Shown: one piece after another, positions 26,629 to 37,322 of the stretch
Position numbering within the stretch: the first letter of the stretch is position 1
Layout of the letters: every line of letters begins with the position of its first letter
DNA from: Methylophilaceae bacterium 11
Lineage (GTDB): Bacteria > Pseudomonadota > Gammaproteobacteria > Burkholderiales > Methylophilaceae
Direction of reading: 5' to 3'
DNA: 64,000 nt
Assembly: GCA_000525025.1 (NCBI GenBank)
Contig: JCKJ01000001.1
Coordinates: forward strand, 2,604,001-2,668,000
The notes under the pieces: model-generated
The model's database searches: none
Seen by the model: the letters and a program-made list of their open reading frames with translations, nothing else
What the model was told of the DNA's origin: nothing
Position numbers and translations under genes: made by a program

Positions 26629-29600
26629 ATGCTACAAACGCTTAAACAATGGCTATACAAAAAGCCCACAAAAATATTGCTGGGTATATACATATTCTAT
26701 GTGCTATTCAGTTACATCGCCATTAATCCGCTTGCTAAGCGCCTTGTACCCTGGGTTGCGGAAAAGCAGCTAGCAAGCCAAGCCAGCGTTGGGCAAGTCC
26801 GTTTCAATCCATTTATTCTGATAGCCACCATTGACCAGTTTCGCCTAAAAGACCAACAAGGTGCGCCGTTAGCTGGTTTTGATCAGCTCAAGGTAGATTT
26901 GGAGCTCAGCGGTATTTTTAACTTGGCGTGGAAGTTCAAAGAAATCAACCTGCGTGCACCGCAAGGGCTGATTGCAATTGACGCCAATGGCAAACTCAAT
27001 TGGGATGATTTAATCGCCAAACTCAACGAAGACAAAAGTCCACCTAGCGATACGATGCCACGTGTGGCGATTGCGCATTTGGTGATTCAACAGGGGCAAA
27101 TACGCTACAAAGACAGCCATCGTGCCAAACCATTTGTGGCAGAACTGACACCGCTTAATTTTGAATTAGATGGCTTTTCTACTTTGCCAAAAGACCGCGG
27201 CGATTATTTGATTGCAGCCAAATTTGCAAATAATGGCGGCACGCTCAAATGGAAAGGCAATATGGGCGTCAATCCGGTGGCCTCTAAAGGCGATGTTGCA
27301 TTAGAAGGTATTGCACTACCCAGTTTATTACAAATCGTCAAAGACTCAGCGCTTCCCTTCAAGGTACAACAAGGGCAACTGCAAGCGCATTTTGGCTATG
27401 ATTTGACCATGCCAAATGACCAGCCTAGACTTGCCCTTAACGGTATCACCGCTGAGCTGAATGCACTTGCTCTGACTCTCCATGCATCGAATACGCAAGG
27501 CACCCAAGGTACGTCTATCGCATTAGCGGAACTCACCGCCAAGCTACCGCAACTCACGTTTGCGCAACAACAGCAAACACAGCTGACATTTGAACAACTG
27601 GCTATTGAAGGTCAGCAGTTGCGTATCCAGCATGGTGAACAAACCTTATTAAAGGTACCCAATATTGCCATACAAAACATCGGCTTGGATTTATCCAAAC
27701 ACCAAGCCACGATTGCACAAATTCAATTAAAGCAGGGTGCCATTTCTGCCAAACGCGCGCGCGATGGCAGCGTAGATTGGCAAACAGCATTTGCGACGCC
27801 AGAAGAAGTTAAGCCTACAGAAACAACCACGGTTGAAACCAAAGCGGCAGAAACAACAGCGACTGAAACAACACCCAAAGAAGCCTCACCGTTTGCTGTC
27901 AATATTGCTGCTGTGCAGTTGCAAGATTGGTCACTCAATGTGGAAGATCAGACTTACACACACCCACTCAGCCTCAACGTAGAAGATATTGATATCGGTT
28001 TTAGTGTCCATAATCCAGAAGGGCAATGGTCGATTCAGCAACTGCAAACGCAATTCAATGCTATTGCGCTGAAATCTACAGTCTTTAAAAAACCGGTGGC
28101 TACGCTCAGCCAAATAGCACTCTCGCAAGGTGATATCAGCATCGATAAACAGCAAGTCGCCATAGCGTCCATTGTATTGTCTGGGCTCAAAAGCGAAGTC
28201 ATTCAGCCCAAACAAGGCCGATTGAATTGGCAAAGCCTATTAGAGAACAAAGCGCCCAGCACAAGTGGAGCAAAACAAGATAAACAACAGACATCATCTG
28301 ATTGGGCCGTGAGTCTTGGCAAGCTGGCACTCACCAATAGCCAATTGCATATTGAAGACCAAACACCAAGCAAAGCAGTACAACTGGATCTAGAAAAAAT
28401 TGGCCTAGAATTACGCAACGTATCACTCAACATGAACAAAGCTGTGCCAGTCAACGCCAGCTTTAGCATTAAGCAAGGTGGCCAGTTTAGTACGCAAGGT
28501 ACGCTCACGCCGGCACCATTCAAAAGTACGTTGAATCTCAAATTAAGCAATGCTGCGTTTAGCCCTTTTGCCCCGTATATCAACCAATATGCCAAGCTGC
28601 AGTTGGCCTCTGGCGCTGCAAGCGTGACCGGCAAAGTGACCATGCAACAACAAAAAGCCTTTACGCTCAATTTTGATGGCGGCTTTCAGGTACGCCAGTT
28701 AGCGCTCAATGAGGAATCCAGCAACGCGCCCTTTTTAGCTTGGGAGCAACTGGCGAGTGAGAATGTTGCATTCTCGCTATCCCCCAACAAGCTGCATTTG
28801 GGGGCGCTCAAAGTACAACATCCTGCCGGAAAGTTTATTATTCATGAAGATAGAACGACCAATCTCAGCCGCATTTTGCGTAGTGCAGACTCAGCTGCGC
28901 CTGCGCCCATCGCAAGCCCAACAGAAAAAGCTGCTGAACCCAAAACAAACGCAGTAGCTGGCAATGCTATGCTGGCACAAGCAGCAACGGCAGTGCCAAA
29001 AACGAGTGAGTCAAAAAATAAAACCGTGCCGGTGGTTGCGCCAACTGCAAGCACGAGCAGTGAAGATAGCTTTCCTGTGACAATTGAAACCACACGCATT
29101 CAAGATGCTGAACTAGAGTTTGCCGACCTCTCACTCACCCCACAATTTGGCACCAAAATTCACTCACTGAACGGGGTCATCAATAATATTTCTACCAATC
29201 CGGAAGCCACAGCGCAGCTAGAGTTGGATGGTAAAGTGGATGAGTATGGCGCAGCGAAAATTCGTGGTGCGCTACAACCGTTTAAGGCCACAGAATATAC
29301 CGATGTCAAACTGGCCTTCACCAACTTGGAAATGAATAGACTCACGCCGTATTCCGGAAAATTTGCAGGTAGGCGCATTGACTCTGGCAAGTTGTCGGTC
29401 GATTTGGAATACAAAATCAAACAGCGCCAATTGGCGGGTGAGAACAAATTTGTCATTAACAAACTCATTCTTGGCGAGCGCGTAGACAGTAAAGAGGCAG
29501 CAGATTTACCATTAGATTTGGCCATTGCCATTCTGGAAGACAGTGATGGCGTGATAGATCTGGACCTACCGATCTCTGGCAGCTTAGATGACCCGCAGTT

Positions 29601-30306
29601 TAGCTATGGCAGCATTGTGTGGAAGGCCATTAAAAATGTGCTCACCAAAATCGTAACCTCGCCATTTAGAGCACTAGGGAAACTATTCGGTGGCAGTGCT
29701 GACAATCTGGACGCGATTGTATTTGAGGCAGGAAATGCTGCGCTTGCGCCACCGGAGCAAGAAAAACTCAAGGCAGTTGGCGAAGCACTTGGCAAACGCT
29801 TAGGGTTAGCACTGTCTATTACGCCTGGCTACGATATAGCATTAGATACGCGCGCGATTCAAGAACAAACTTTACGGCGAAAAGTGGCTGAGGAAATGGG
29901 CGTTGTACTAGAGCCTGGACAAAAAGCTGGCCCCATTGATTTAACCAACCCCAAAGTACAAAAAGCGATTGATGCCCTGCACGACGATTTAACCAAGAAA
30001 GGCTTGCTGAAACGACTCGCCTCTAAGTTTGAAAAACCTGAAGCCGGACATTATGAAACAGCACAAGAAAAACTCACCTTGAGTATCGAAGTAAAAGAAA
30101 GTGATTTACTTGCATTGGCGCAGGCGCGCGGAGAAGCAATTCAAGCATCTTTAACAAAAGCTGGGGTGGATGCACAACGCATACATATTGCAAAAGCAAC
30201 GACACAAACCGGCAATTCAAAATCAAACGCAACGCAAACCAAACTGGGCTTGGAAGTCAATAAACAGGCACAAAAAACAGAAACCAACGAGACAAAAACA
30301 CAATAG
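26629..30306 (+). CDS. DUF748 giant envelope protein (AsmA-like)
   Basis: 1225 residues: one N-terminal membrane helix (about 14-32), then long repeats typical of DUF748/AsmA-like proteins (LVPWVAEKQLASQASVGQVRFNPF; LNWDDLIAKLN; TPYSGKFAGRRIDSGKLSVDLEYKI; LPISGSLDDPQFSYGSIVWKAIKNVLTKIVTSPFRAL), and a C-terminal OmpA-like segment (VVFEAGNAALAPPEQEKL-type start, about 1025 on). Predicted periplasmic bridge for lipids between the membranes, related to TamB/YhdP (family knowledge plus inference). Two Thr/Glu-rich low-complexity linkers near residues 395-420 and 770-810. Starts 15 bases after mutY and ends at a strong terminator. Confidence 0.9.
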   Translation: MLQTLKQWLYKKPTKILLGIYIFYVLFSYIAINPLAKRLVPWVAEKQLASQASVGQVRFNPFILIATIDQFRLKDQQGAPLAGFDQLKVDLELSGIFNLAWKFKEINLRAPQGLIAIDANGKLNWDDLIAKLNEDKSPPSDTMPRVAIAHLVIQQGQIRYKDSHRAKPFVAELTPLNFELDGFSTLPKDRGDYLIAAKFANNGGTLKWKGNMGVNPVASKGDVALEGIALPSLLQIVKDSALPFKVQQGQLQAHFGYDLTMPNDQPRLALNGITAELNALALTLHASNTQGTQGTSIALAELTAKLPQLTFAQQQQTQLTFEQLAIEGQQLRIQHGEQTLLKVPNIAIQNIGLDLSKHQATIAQIQLKQGAISAKRARDGSVDWQTAFATPEEVKPTETTTVETKAAETTATETTPKEASPFAVNIAAVQLQDWSLNVEDQTYTHPLSLNVEDIDIGFSVHNPEGQWSIQQLQTQFNAIALKSTVFKKPVATLSQIALSQGDISIDKQQVAIASIVLSGLKSEVIQPKQGRLNWQSLLENKAPSTSGAKQDKQQTSSDWAVSLGKLALTNSQLHIEDQTPSKAVQLDLEKIGLELRNVSLNMNKAVPVNASFSIKQGGQFSTQGTLTPAPFKSTLNLKLSNAAFSPFAPYINQYAKLQLASGAASVTGKVTMQQQKAFTLNFDGGFQVRQLALNEESSNAPFLAWEQLASENVAFSLSPNKLHLGALKVQHPAGKFIIHEDRTTNLSRILRSADSAAPAPIASPTEKAAEPKTNAVAGNAMLAQAATAVPKTSESKNKTVPVVAPTASTSSEDSFPVTIETTRIQDAELEFADLSLTPQFGTKIHSLNGVINNISTNPEATAQLELDGKVDEYGAAKIRGALQPFKATEYTDVKLAFTNLEMNRLTPYSGKFAGRRIDSGKLSVDLEYKIKQRQLAGENKFVINKLILGERVDSKEAADLPLDLAIAILEDSDGVIDLDLPISGSLDDPQFSYGSIVWKAIKNVLTKIVTSPFRALGKLFGGSADNLDAIVFEAGNAALAPPEQEKLKAVGEALGKRLGLALSITPGYDIALDTRAIQEQTLRRKVAEEMGVVLEPGQKAGPIDLTNPKVQKAIDALHDDLTKKGLLKRLASKFEKPEAGHYETAQEKLTLSIEVKESDLLALAQARGEAIQASLTKAGVDAQRIHIAKATTQTGNSKSNATQTKLGLEVNKQAQKTETNETKTQ

Positions 30307-30330
30307 CAGTGACAATGATGAGTGCCCATA

Positions 30331-30357
30331 AAAAAGCCGACGCGATGTCGGCTTTTT
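30331..30357. terminator. Bidirectional terminator between convergent genes
   Basis: AAAAAGCCGAC (30331-30341), loop GCGAT, GTCGGCTTTTT (30347-30357). It serves the DUF748 gene on the plus strand and the small gene on the minus strand, whose stop is 4 bases away. Confidence 0.9.
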
Positions 30358-30360
30358 GAT

Positions 30361-30591
30361 TTAGTGCATTCTCGACTGTAAGATGCGATCTGCGAGCATT
30401 TGAAAGCGCGGCGATACAAACTCACGCGTTTGGTTACCGGTATCTGCAATGTTCAGCAACTCTTCAATCGCAGACCGAAAACCCAATTCAAATAACCAGT
30501 AATCTTCTTTATTAATTTCTGATTTTTTATCAGAATTCACATCCGCACATAGGCGCTCGAACGCTTCCATACATACATTACGATCTGGCAT
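30361..30591 (-). CDS. Small hypothetical helical protein
   Basis: 76 residues from the ATG at 30591, which follows GGGGAGG by 5 bases; the ATG at 30627 lacks a site. Soluble and acidic, with segments CMEAFERLCADVN and DYWLFELGFRSAIEELLNIAD and ending in PRFQMLADRILQSRMH. No family recognised. Upstream of it on the same strand is the Fae homologue, 76 bases away, so they might be transcribed together. Confidence 0.7.
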   Translation of the reverse strand: MPDRNVCMEAFERLCADVNSDKKSEINKEDYWLFELGFRSAIEELLNIADTGNQTREFVSPRFQMLADRILQSRMH

Positions 30592-30667
30592 GTTAGCCTC
30601 CCCACAACACACAATAATATTCATCATAGCAAATATTTGTGTCAGTGGGGAAATCTAGGCGATAAGA

Positions 30668-31210
30668 CTACTTTTGATCCCAGCTATCTTCCCACATGCA
30701 GTGTTTGATTGTGTGACGGTTTGCAATCAATTCATCAATGCTAGGCTCGTCATTCAATGCACGTTTTAATGCTAATTTAATGGCATCGTAGTTGTTTTTG
30801 TATAGATCCGCTTTATCCAAATTGGCTTCTTTTGCACAGCCTGGATCAATCCACAACAAAGCAATAATACATAAATCGTTCACTTGGTCTTTAGGGATGA
30901 TGCCTTCAATCACTGCATCCAAAATACCATCGGCTACACCGGCTTGCACCACACCACCAAACAATTCAATGTTGAGTGAGTCTTTTAATGTCACTTTTGG
31001 CACCATCATGCAAGCTGGGCGTACCAATTGGTTAATATCGCGCACGGCAAACATCGCGGTATGGCCTTTGGTTTGCGCCATCATGTTGGCAAATGCTGTA
31101 CCTACTGGGCCATCCACTGCACCAATCAGGATTTCTGGCATGGCAGCAGTAACGTCTTTGCCTTCGCTAAATACAGTGGCTTCGCCTGCTTTAAAAATGA
31201 TTTTTGACAT
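30668..31210 (-). CDS. Formaldehyde-activating enzyme (Fae) homologue, divergent
   Basis: 180 residues. Fae condenses formaldehyde with tetrahydromethanopterin in methylotrophs. The family fold is clear (EILIGAVDGPVGTAFANMMAQTKGH, VTLKDSLNIELFGGVVQAGVADGILDAVIEGIIP, YDAIKLALKRAL), but the segment normally reading VAHIDLIIG, with the catalytic His, is VTAAMPEILIG here, so the His is absent. A 28-residue C-terminal extension (NDEPSIDELIANRHTIKHCM...) is also unusual. It is therefore a Fae paralogue with possibly a sensory or altered catalytic role. AAGGAAAAACC precedes the start. Strong evidence that the host is a methylotroph. Confidence 0.88.
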   Translation of the reverse strand: MSKIIFKAGEATVFSEGKDVTAAMPEILIGAVDGPVGTAFANMMAQTKGHTAMFAVRDINQLVRPACMMVPKVTLKDSLNIELFGGVVQAGVADGILDAVIEGIIPKDQVNDLCIIALLWIDPGCAKEANLDKADLYKNNYDAIKLALKRALNDEPSIDELIANRHTIKHCMWEDSWDQK

Positions 31211-31303
31211 GGTTTTTCCTTAATGAAGAATATGAAATGAAACGAGTTTGAAAGACATAAAAGCTAATCCAGCATTATACAATTTTAGGCATACAACATA
31301 AAG

Positions 31304-31741
31304 TCATCCCCATTTCAAGACCATGTCCTTATGCCAAATGTTGGCATCAATATAGGCATCACTAGTCACCACAAACCCAGCCTTTTCATAAAACTGGATA
31401 GCATGCGTTTGCGACGACAATTGCAGCTGCGTTAGGCCCTGCGCTTTACAAATGGCAATCGCTTCCATTAATAGTGCATAGCCCACGCCCTTGCCACGCC
31501 ATGCTTTCAGTACACCCATGCGGCCGACCCGACCTCTTTCTAATAAAATTCTGGCGCAACCAATCGCCTGTTGTACATCATCAAGGGCTAATAAGTGGAT
31601 GGCAGATTCGTCATATTCATCCCACTCAATATATTCTGGTACAGATTGCTCAATGATAAACACTTGCTCACGCAGAGCTTTGAGCATGGCTTGTTTGGGG
31701 CTCTGCCAATGGAGTTGTTCAATATTAAACTTTGCCGTCAT
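31304..31741 (-). CDS. GNAT family N-acetyltransferase (ElaA-like)
   Basis: 145 residues with the GNAT acetyl-CoA loop RVGRMGVLKAWRGKGVGYALL (R/Q-x2-G-x-G/A pattern), preceding strand AIGCARILLE, and the terminal YEKAGFVVTSDAYIDANIWHKDMVL. The N-terminal REQVFIIEQSVPEYIEWDEYD resembles ElaA-type proteins. The acceptor is unknown. The frame stands alone, 94 bases before the Fae homologue's start on the same strand. Confidence 0.87.
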   Translation of the reverse strand: MTAKFNIEQLHWQSPKQAMLKALREQVFIIEQSVPEYIEWDEYDESAIHLLALDDVQQAIGCARILLERGRVGRMGVLKAWRGKGVGYALLMEAIAICKAQGLTQLQLSSQTHAIQFYEKAGFVVTSDAYIDANIWHKDMVLKWG

Positions 31742-31836
31742 CTCTCTAGTCTCTTAACAGTGCATGCGATTGCAATTCGCAAGCCATACAGGCATTATGC
31801 TCACTTACATTTTGTTTACATTTTATAGGGTTTTTT

Positions 31837-32217
31837 ATGCAAAGTTATCAAACCGTCATTGCCAGAGTATTACTGGCTTTAGTGTTTTTAGGCCTCGTGC
31901 TATTGCGCTTAAGCAGCATCACGTCGAATCCCGATGGTTACTTACAATACCAAATGACATTAGGGCAATTTGGCTTGCCGGGCATCTTTGCACCGTTGTT
32001 GATTTTAGTGCAATTGGTGGGTGGCGTAGCGCTGTTGGTAGGTTTTAAAACAAAAATAGCGGCACGTGTACTGGCCGTATTGGCACTATTCTTAGCCGTA
32101 GTGCTTGGCCGCATGATTCCGGAAGTGTTCTTTTTATACTTAGGTATCGCAGGTGGCATGCTATTACTGAGCACTTACCCACAAACTGCATTCAGTGTAG
32201 ATAACATCAAAAAGTAA
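31837..32217 (+). CDS. DoxX family membrane protein
   Basis: 126 residues, four transmembrane helices (about 6-26, 50-68, 75-93, 97-112). Contains the DoxX pattern ARVLLALVFLGLVLLRLSSI and GLPGIFAPLLILVQLVGGVALLVGFKTKIAARVLAVLA. DoxX proteins are quinone- or redox-linked membrane proteins of uncertain role. Convergent with the metallohydrolase gene, from which it is separated by a terminator. Bufferin operons often include a DoxX gene, but this one is 20 kb away from the bufferin genes here. Confidence 0.87.
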   Translation: MQSYQTVIARVLLALVFLGLVLLRLSSITSNPDGYLQYQMTLGQFGLPGIFAPLLILVQLVGGVALLVGFKTKIAARVLAVLALFLAVVLGRMIPEVFFLYLGIAGGMLLLSTYPQTAFSVDNIKK

Positions 32218-32256
32218 GCTTATCCACATTATCAGCAGCCTCAAGCTGTTCATATC

Positions 32257-32291
32257 AACAGGTGAATTGCATCAGCACTTCACCTGTTTTT
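32257..32291. terminator. Bidirectional terminator between DoxX and metallohydrolase genes
   Basis: AACAGGTGAA (32257-32266) and TTCACCTGTT (32279-32288), 12-base loop, followed by TTT on the plus strand and two A-rich bases on the other side. Confidence 0.75.
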
Positions 32292-32298
32292 GTATCTA

Positions 32299-33222
32299 CT
32301 ATTCCCACTCCAGCGCTGTAAAAATCGTATTCACATTCCTGCGGTTGGCAATATCAAACAGCTGCCATTTGTCTCGTTCGCTTGCTGCTGCAGTGCCCAT
32401 CGTCTTTTCCATGCTATCGCCTTTTTTAATGGCCGCTCGCACATCAGTCAGTACTGCGTTTAAATAACGCTGTTCGTTATCCAAGGCTTGTCCCCAGTTT
32501 TTTGCCACCGGCCCATGCCCGGGTACTACTTGTTTTGCCGGATATGTTTTCAATGTATCAATCGCCGAAATTAAGCCTTTGATATCGCCCTCTACCACTG
32601 GTGTGCGCTCAATAAATAATAAATCGCCGGTAAATAATGTGGCGGTTTTGCTATCCAATACCGAGATATCGGTGTTGGTATGCGCGACCGTATACGGCAC
32701 CACTCGCAAGGTTCTATCGCCTAAATCCAAATCCACACCCTCTTTAACTGCCAATGTGGGTAGCACTTGCACGGTACCTTTGGCATCATTTCCCAAATAT
32801 TGGGCATTGAGTTTGTCATAGGCCTCTTTGCGTAGCTGCATGGCAGAGGCAAGCTTGGCATGCCCTACAAACTGTGGCTTATCTTCTAAAAAAGCTGCAT
32901 TTCCATAAATATGGTCAGGGTGCACATGGGTATTAATCACATACAGAATAGGCTTATCTGTGATTTGACGAATAGCGGCGCGTAATTCTTGACCCACTTT
33001 CAAACTGCCGCCAGTATCAATCACCGCCACGCCTTTGCTGCCCACCACAAAGCTTGTATTGCAGATGTCACCTTGGTAACCAGTATCAATATCTAAGTGC
33101 GCTCCATGATGCACGTAGATACCATCCCCCACATTTTCTAACGAAAATGCAGGGTGGCTAACCTCTGCCTGCGCACAAGCAGCCAGTAATGATGCCAATA
33201 AATACACAAATAGACGTGTCAT
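32299..33222 (-). CDS. MBL-fold zinc metallohydrolase, quinoprotein-relay/SoxH type
   Basis: 307 residues. Signal peptide (MTRLFVYLLASLLAACAQAEVSH), metal motif THVHPDHIYGN (HxHxDH), further ligands in TVAHTNTD, TGDLLF and PGHGPV, as in metallo-beta-lactamase proteins. The N-terminal YVHHGAHLDIDTGYQGDICNTSFVVG matches quinoprotein relay system zinc metallohydrolases found with PQQ-dependent dehydrogenases in methylotrophs (judged by eye). Periplasmic; substrate unknown. A Cys at the signal peptide (AACAQ) could also be read as a weak lipobox. Confidence 0.82.
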   Translation of the reverse strand: MTRLFVYLLASLLAACAQAEVSHPAFSLENVGDGIYVHHGAHLDIDTGYQGDICNTSFVVGSKGVAVIDTGGSLKVGQELRAAIRQITDKPILYVINTHVHPDHIYGNAAFLEDKPQFVGHAKLASAMQLRKEAYDKLNAQYLGNDAKGTVQVLPTLAVKEGVDLDLGDRTLRVVPYTVAHTNTDISVLDSKTATLFTGDLLFIERTPVVEGDIKGLISAIDTLKTYPAKQVVPGHGPVAKNWGQALDNEQRYLNAVLTDVRAAIKKGDSMEKTMGTAAASERDKWQLFDIANRRNVNTIFTALEWE

Positions 33223-33360
33223 GCGTTTTCCTTTTTAATGATTTTACACACGGTATATTCCTGAGAATACGCTAATATTATGGGTGTTAGGCAACAAATG
33301 TGTGTGACCGCTGTCACACCAAAATAATAAGCCAAGAAAATAATATATTAGGAGTCATGC

Positions 33361-33957
33361 ATGAATGTAAGTAATCGCTATACCAAAACCGCCATTGTGC
33401 TGCATTGGTTAATCGCAATCGCCATTTTCGCCATGTTTGCGCTGGGCTGGTATATGAGCGAGCTACCGAAAGAAGGTCCTAAACAAATGGGGTTCGATTT
33501 ATTCGACTTAGGCATCTACACGTGGCAATTATCTGAAGAAGCTACCCTACGTACGTTTTATTTTAATTTACATAAATCCATAGGCGTGACCTTATTAGCG
33601 CTGGTCATTTTCCGCCTACTGTGGCGCATTACACACAAACCACCGGCACTGCTCAGCTCCTATTCCGCATTTGAGCGCAAACTGGCCACTGGTGCGCACC
33701 ACCTGTTGTATTTACTGATGGTAGTGCTGCCTGTGAGTGGCCTATTGATGACGCTTTACAGCAAATACGGCCTTAAATGGTTTGGCTTGGAGTTTTTACC
33801 CGGCTTAGATAATAAAGATTTGCGTGATGTGTTCAAAGAATCACACGAAATCATTGGTATCGTAATCTTAGTGGTCATTGCTATCCATATCTTAGGTGCG
33901 TTGAAACATAAGTTTATTGATAAAGACACCACCTTGCAGCGCATGACTTTGAAGTAA
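33361..33957 (+). CDS. Cytochrome b561 family protein
   Basis: 198 residues with four transmembrane helices and the conserved heme-ligating His pattern: H15 in IVLHWLI, the His in FNLHKSIGV, the His pair in GAHHLLYLLM, and ESHEIIGIVILVVIAIHILGALKHKFID at the C-terminus. Di-heme b561 proteins accept electrons from quinol and pass them on to periplasmic carriers, or scavenge superoxide. TTAGGAG precedes the start. It stands alone, next to the intergenic repeat. Confidence 0.92.
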   Translation: MNVSNRYTKTAIVLHWLIAIAIFAMFALGWYMSELPKEGPKQMGFDLFDLGIYTWQLSEEATLRTFYFNLHKSIGVTLLALVIFRLLWRITHKPPALLSSYSAFERKLATGAHHLLYLLMVVLPVSGLLMTLYSKYGLKWFGLEFLPGLDNKDLRDVFKESHEIIGIVILVVIAIHILGALKHKFIDKDTTLQRMTLK

Positions 33958-33980
33958 TAAGTCACAGCGTATTGTTGCAT

Positions 33981-34450
33981 GTCGGGGGTAGCCCGACAGC
34001 TAGTTACTTTCTTTTGTGTGTGCAAAAGAAAGTAACCCAAGAAAAACACACCCCACATCACGGCCTTCGGCTTCCTTGCGTTGCTCAACAAAATAAGCGG
34101 CTGCGCAACTCAACCTTGTGGCTTGCAAACACCACAAGCCACTGCGGGATTCAAACAGGTGCTCGCCTTCATCTTATTTTGTTTCCGCTACTCAGCGTGC
34201 TGTAAGGGGCATACCGCACTAAGCATAAAGTTTAGGTACTCATATGGTTTTTCAAACCCCTTTGCCGCGCCTGAGGCTTGAGCGGCAGATGCTAGGTGAC
34301 GAGGACTGTTTGAGTGCTGAAAGCACGAGTTCCGGAGTCACCACGCAGATGCTGCGCAAAGACCGAAGGAAACAAGCGGCAGGGGGTGCTCTTTTGTTTG
34401 GTTACTTTCTTTTGAGCAAGCAAAAGTAAAGTAACTCGCCTAGAGGCGAG
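33981..34450. repeat. Structured intergenic repeat element (~470 bp)
   Basis: No gene. The element begins with the hairpin GTCGGG/CCCGAC, then a stem of GTTACTTTCTTTTG (34003-34016) with CAAAAGAAAGTAAC (34023-34036); the same stem recurs imperfectly at 34401-34435, and CTCGCC/GGCGAG closes it (34435-34450). I recognise the GTTACTTTCTTTTG...CAAAAGAAAGTAAC end as a frequent intergenic repeat of beta- and gammaproteobacteria. A 61-residue frame at 34244-34429 reads through the repeat and is not treated as a gene. Confidence 0.75.
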
Positions 34451-34452
34451 AC

Positions 34453-36017
<1,565 letters not shown>

Positions 36018-36806
36018 TTAAGCAAACACTTTAGAAAGTTCAGCGCCAGGATCTTCCTGACGCATAAATGCCTCGCCTACCAAAAACGTATGCACCTGAT
36101 GTTTGCGCATAAGTGCCACATCAGCATGTGTGAAAATACCAGATTCTGTCACCACAATCTTGTCTTGCGAAATACGGTCAAGCAAACCAAGTGTGGTATC
36201 CAATGTCACCTCAAAAGTACGTAAGTTACGGTTGTTGATACCGAGCAATGGTGTGGTCAGTTGCAATGCCAAATCCAACTCTTCGCCATTATGCACTTCT
36301 ACCAATACAGCCATCCCAAGCGCATGTGCAACGGTTTCTAACTCTTGCATTTTAGGCAGGGTGAGTGCGGCAGCAATCAATAAAATACAATCTGCACCCA
36401 TCGCGCGCGCTTCGTACACTTGGTAGGCATCTATCATAAAATCTTTGCGCAACACGGGTAACGTACAGGCCGCACGTGCCTGTTTAAGATAGTCTGCCGA
36501 GCCTTGAAAGTATTGCTCATCGGTCAGCACAGATAAGCATGCTGCGCCGCCCAATTCATAACTTTGAGCAATGTCTGCTGGCTTAAAATCCGCACGAATC
36601 ACACCTTTGGAAGGGCTGGCTTTTTTGATTTCTGCAATCACAGCCGATTGCCCAGCCGCAATTTTTTGACGGATACTGCCCACAAAATCACGCGTTGGCG
36701 CTTGTTCAGCTGCCAATTGTTGAATGGCTTCCAAGCTAATTTTGGCTTTGGCTGCGGCCACTTCAATCGCTTTGGTGGCTAAAATTTTATTTAAGATATC
36801 GCTCAT
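36018..36806 (-). CDS. trpC: Indole-3-glycerol phosphate synthase TrpC
   Basis: 262 residues, (beta/alpha)8 fold: [63 protein letters not shown], and [12 protein letters not shown]. Converts carboxyphenylamino-deoxyribulose phosphate to indole-3-glycerol phosphate in Trp synthesis. It is separated from trpD by a DUF3465 lipoprotein gene. Confidence 0.97.
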   Translation of the reverse strand: MSDILNKILATKAIEVAAAKAKISLEAIQQLAAEQAPTRDFVGSIRQKIAAGQSAVIAEIKKASPSKGVIRADFKPADIAQSYELGGAACLSVLTDEQYFQGSADYLKQARAACTLPVLRKDFMIDAYQVYEARAMGADCILLIAAALTLPKMQELETVAHALGMAVLVEVHNGEELDLALQLTTPLLGINNRNLRTFEVTLDTTLGLLDRISQDKIVVTESGIFTHADVALMRKHQVHTFLVGEAFMRQEDPGAELSKVFA

Positions 36807-36812
36807 ATTCTG

Positions 36813-37322
36813 TTACTCAAATGTGTTTCCTTGATGTTTAATCCAACCACCTTGGTGCTGCCCTTTGGGGTCACGATGTGTCCAATGCATCACACCACCC
36901 TTAGGATTAAATACATATTCACCTTTAAATTCAATGCTGTCGCCCACTTTTAACGCATCAATTCTCGGTGATAAATCAATATTATGTGCAAACAACAATG
37001 TCTGCGTTGCATTGATGCGCACCAAAAACTTTTGATGGCGTGCGCCGCGATTATCGTCCGGCAGTAATTTAGTCACTTCACCAGTGCCTTGCACCCACAC
37101 ATTACTTTGCTTTTGTGCAAAGGCCTGCCTAACAGCCGCATTGTCTTGCAGCGCAAGACCAGCAGATAGCGGTTTTAGGTCTAGCGTTTTAACCTGCGAT
37201 TTTACTTCGATTGCTGATTGTGACGGATTGTTCTCGGCATCCTGCTGCGGCGTTTGCAGGCACGCTACTAAACTCATGGACAGTAGCAAAATTGATACTG
37301 CAATCAGCGGGTGGCGCTTCAT
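36813..37322 (-). CDS. DUF3465 lipoprotein inside the trp operon
   Basis: 169 residues with a lipobox (SLVAC, Cys21) after a hydrophobic signal. The C-terminal ~110 residues match DUF3465: VQGTGEVTKLLPDDNRGARHQKFLVRI, LLFAHNIDLSPRIDALKVGDSIEFKGEYVFNPKGGVMHWTH. Predicted periplasmic OB-like domain; the conserved His residues (RHQ, AHN, HWTH) could bind metal. Its start overlaps the end of trpD by 4 bases and its stop is 6 bases before trpC, so it is a full member of the operon. The link to Trp synthesis is not explained. Confidence 0.88.
   Translation of the reverse strand: MKRHPLIAVSILLLSMSLVACLQTPQQDAENNPSQSAIEVKSQVKTLDLKPLSAGLALQDNAAVRQAFAQKQSNVWVQGTGEVTKLLPDDNRGARHQKFLVRINATQTLLFAHNIDLSPRIDALKVGDSIEFKGEYVFNPKGGVMHWTHRDPKGQHQGGWIKHQGNTFE

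Noticed and set aside
34244-34429. A 61-residue protein gene inside the intergenic repeat
   Set aside because: It reads through the repeat's stem-loops, has no ribosome site and encodes a composition typical of repeat translation.
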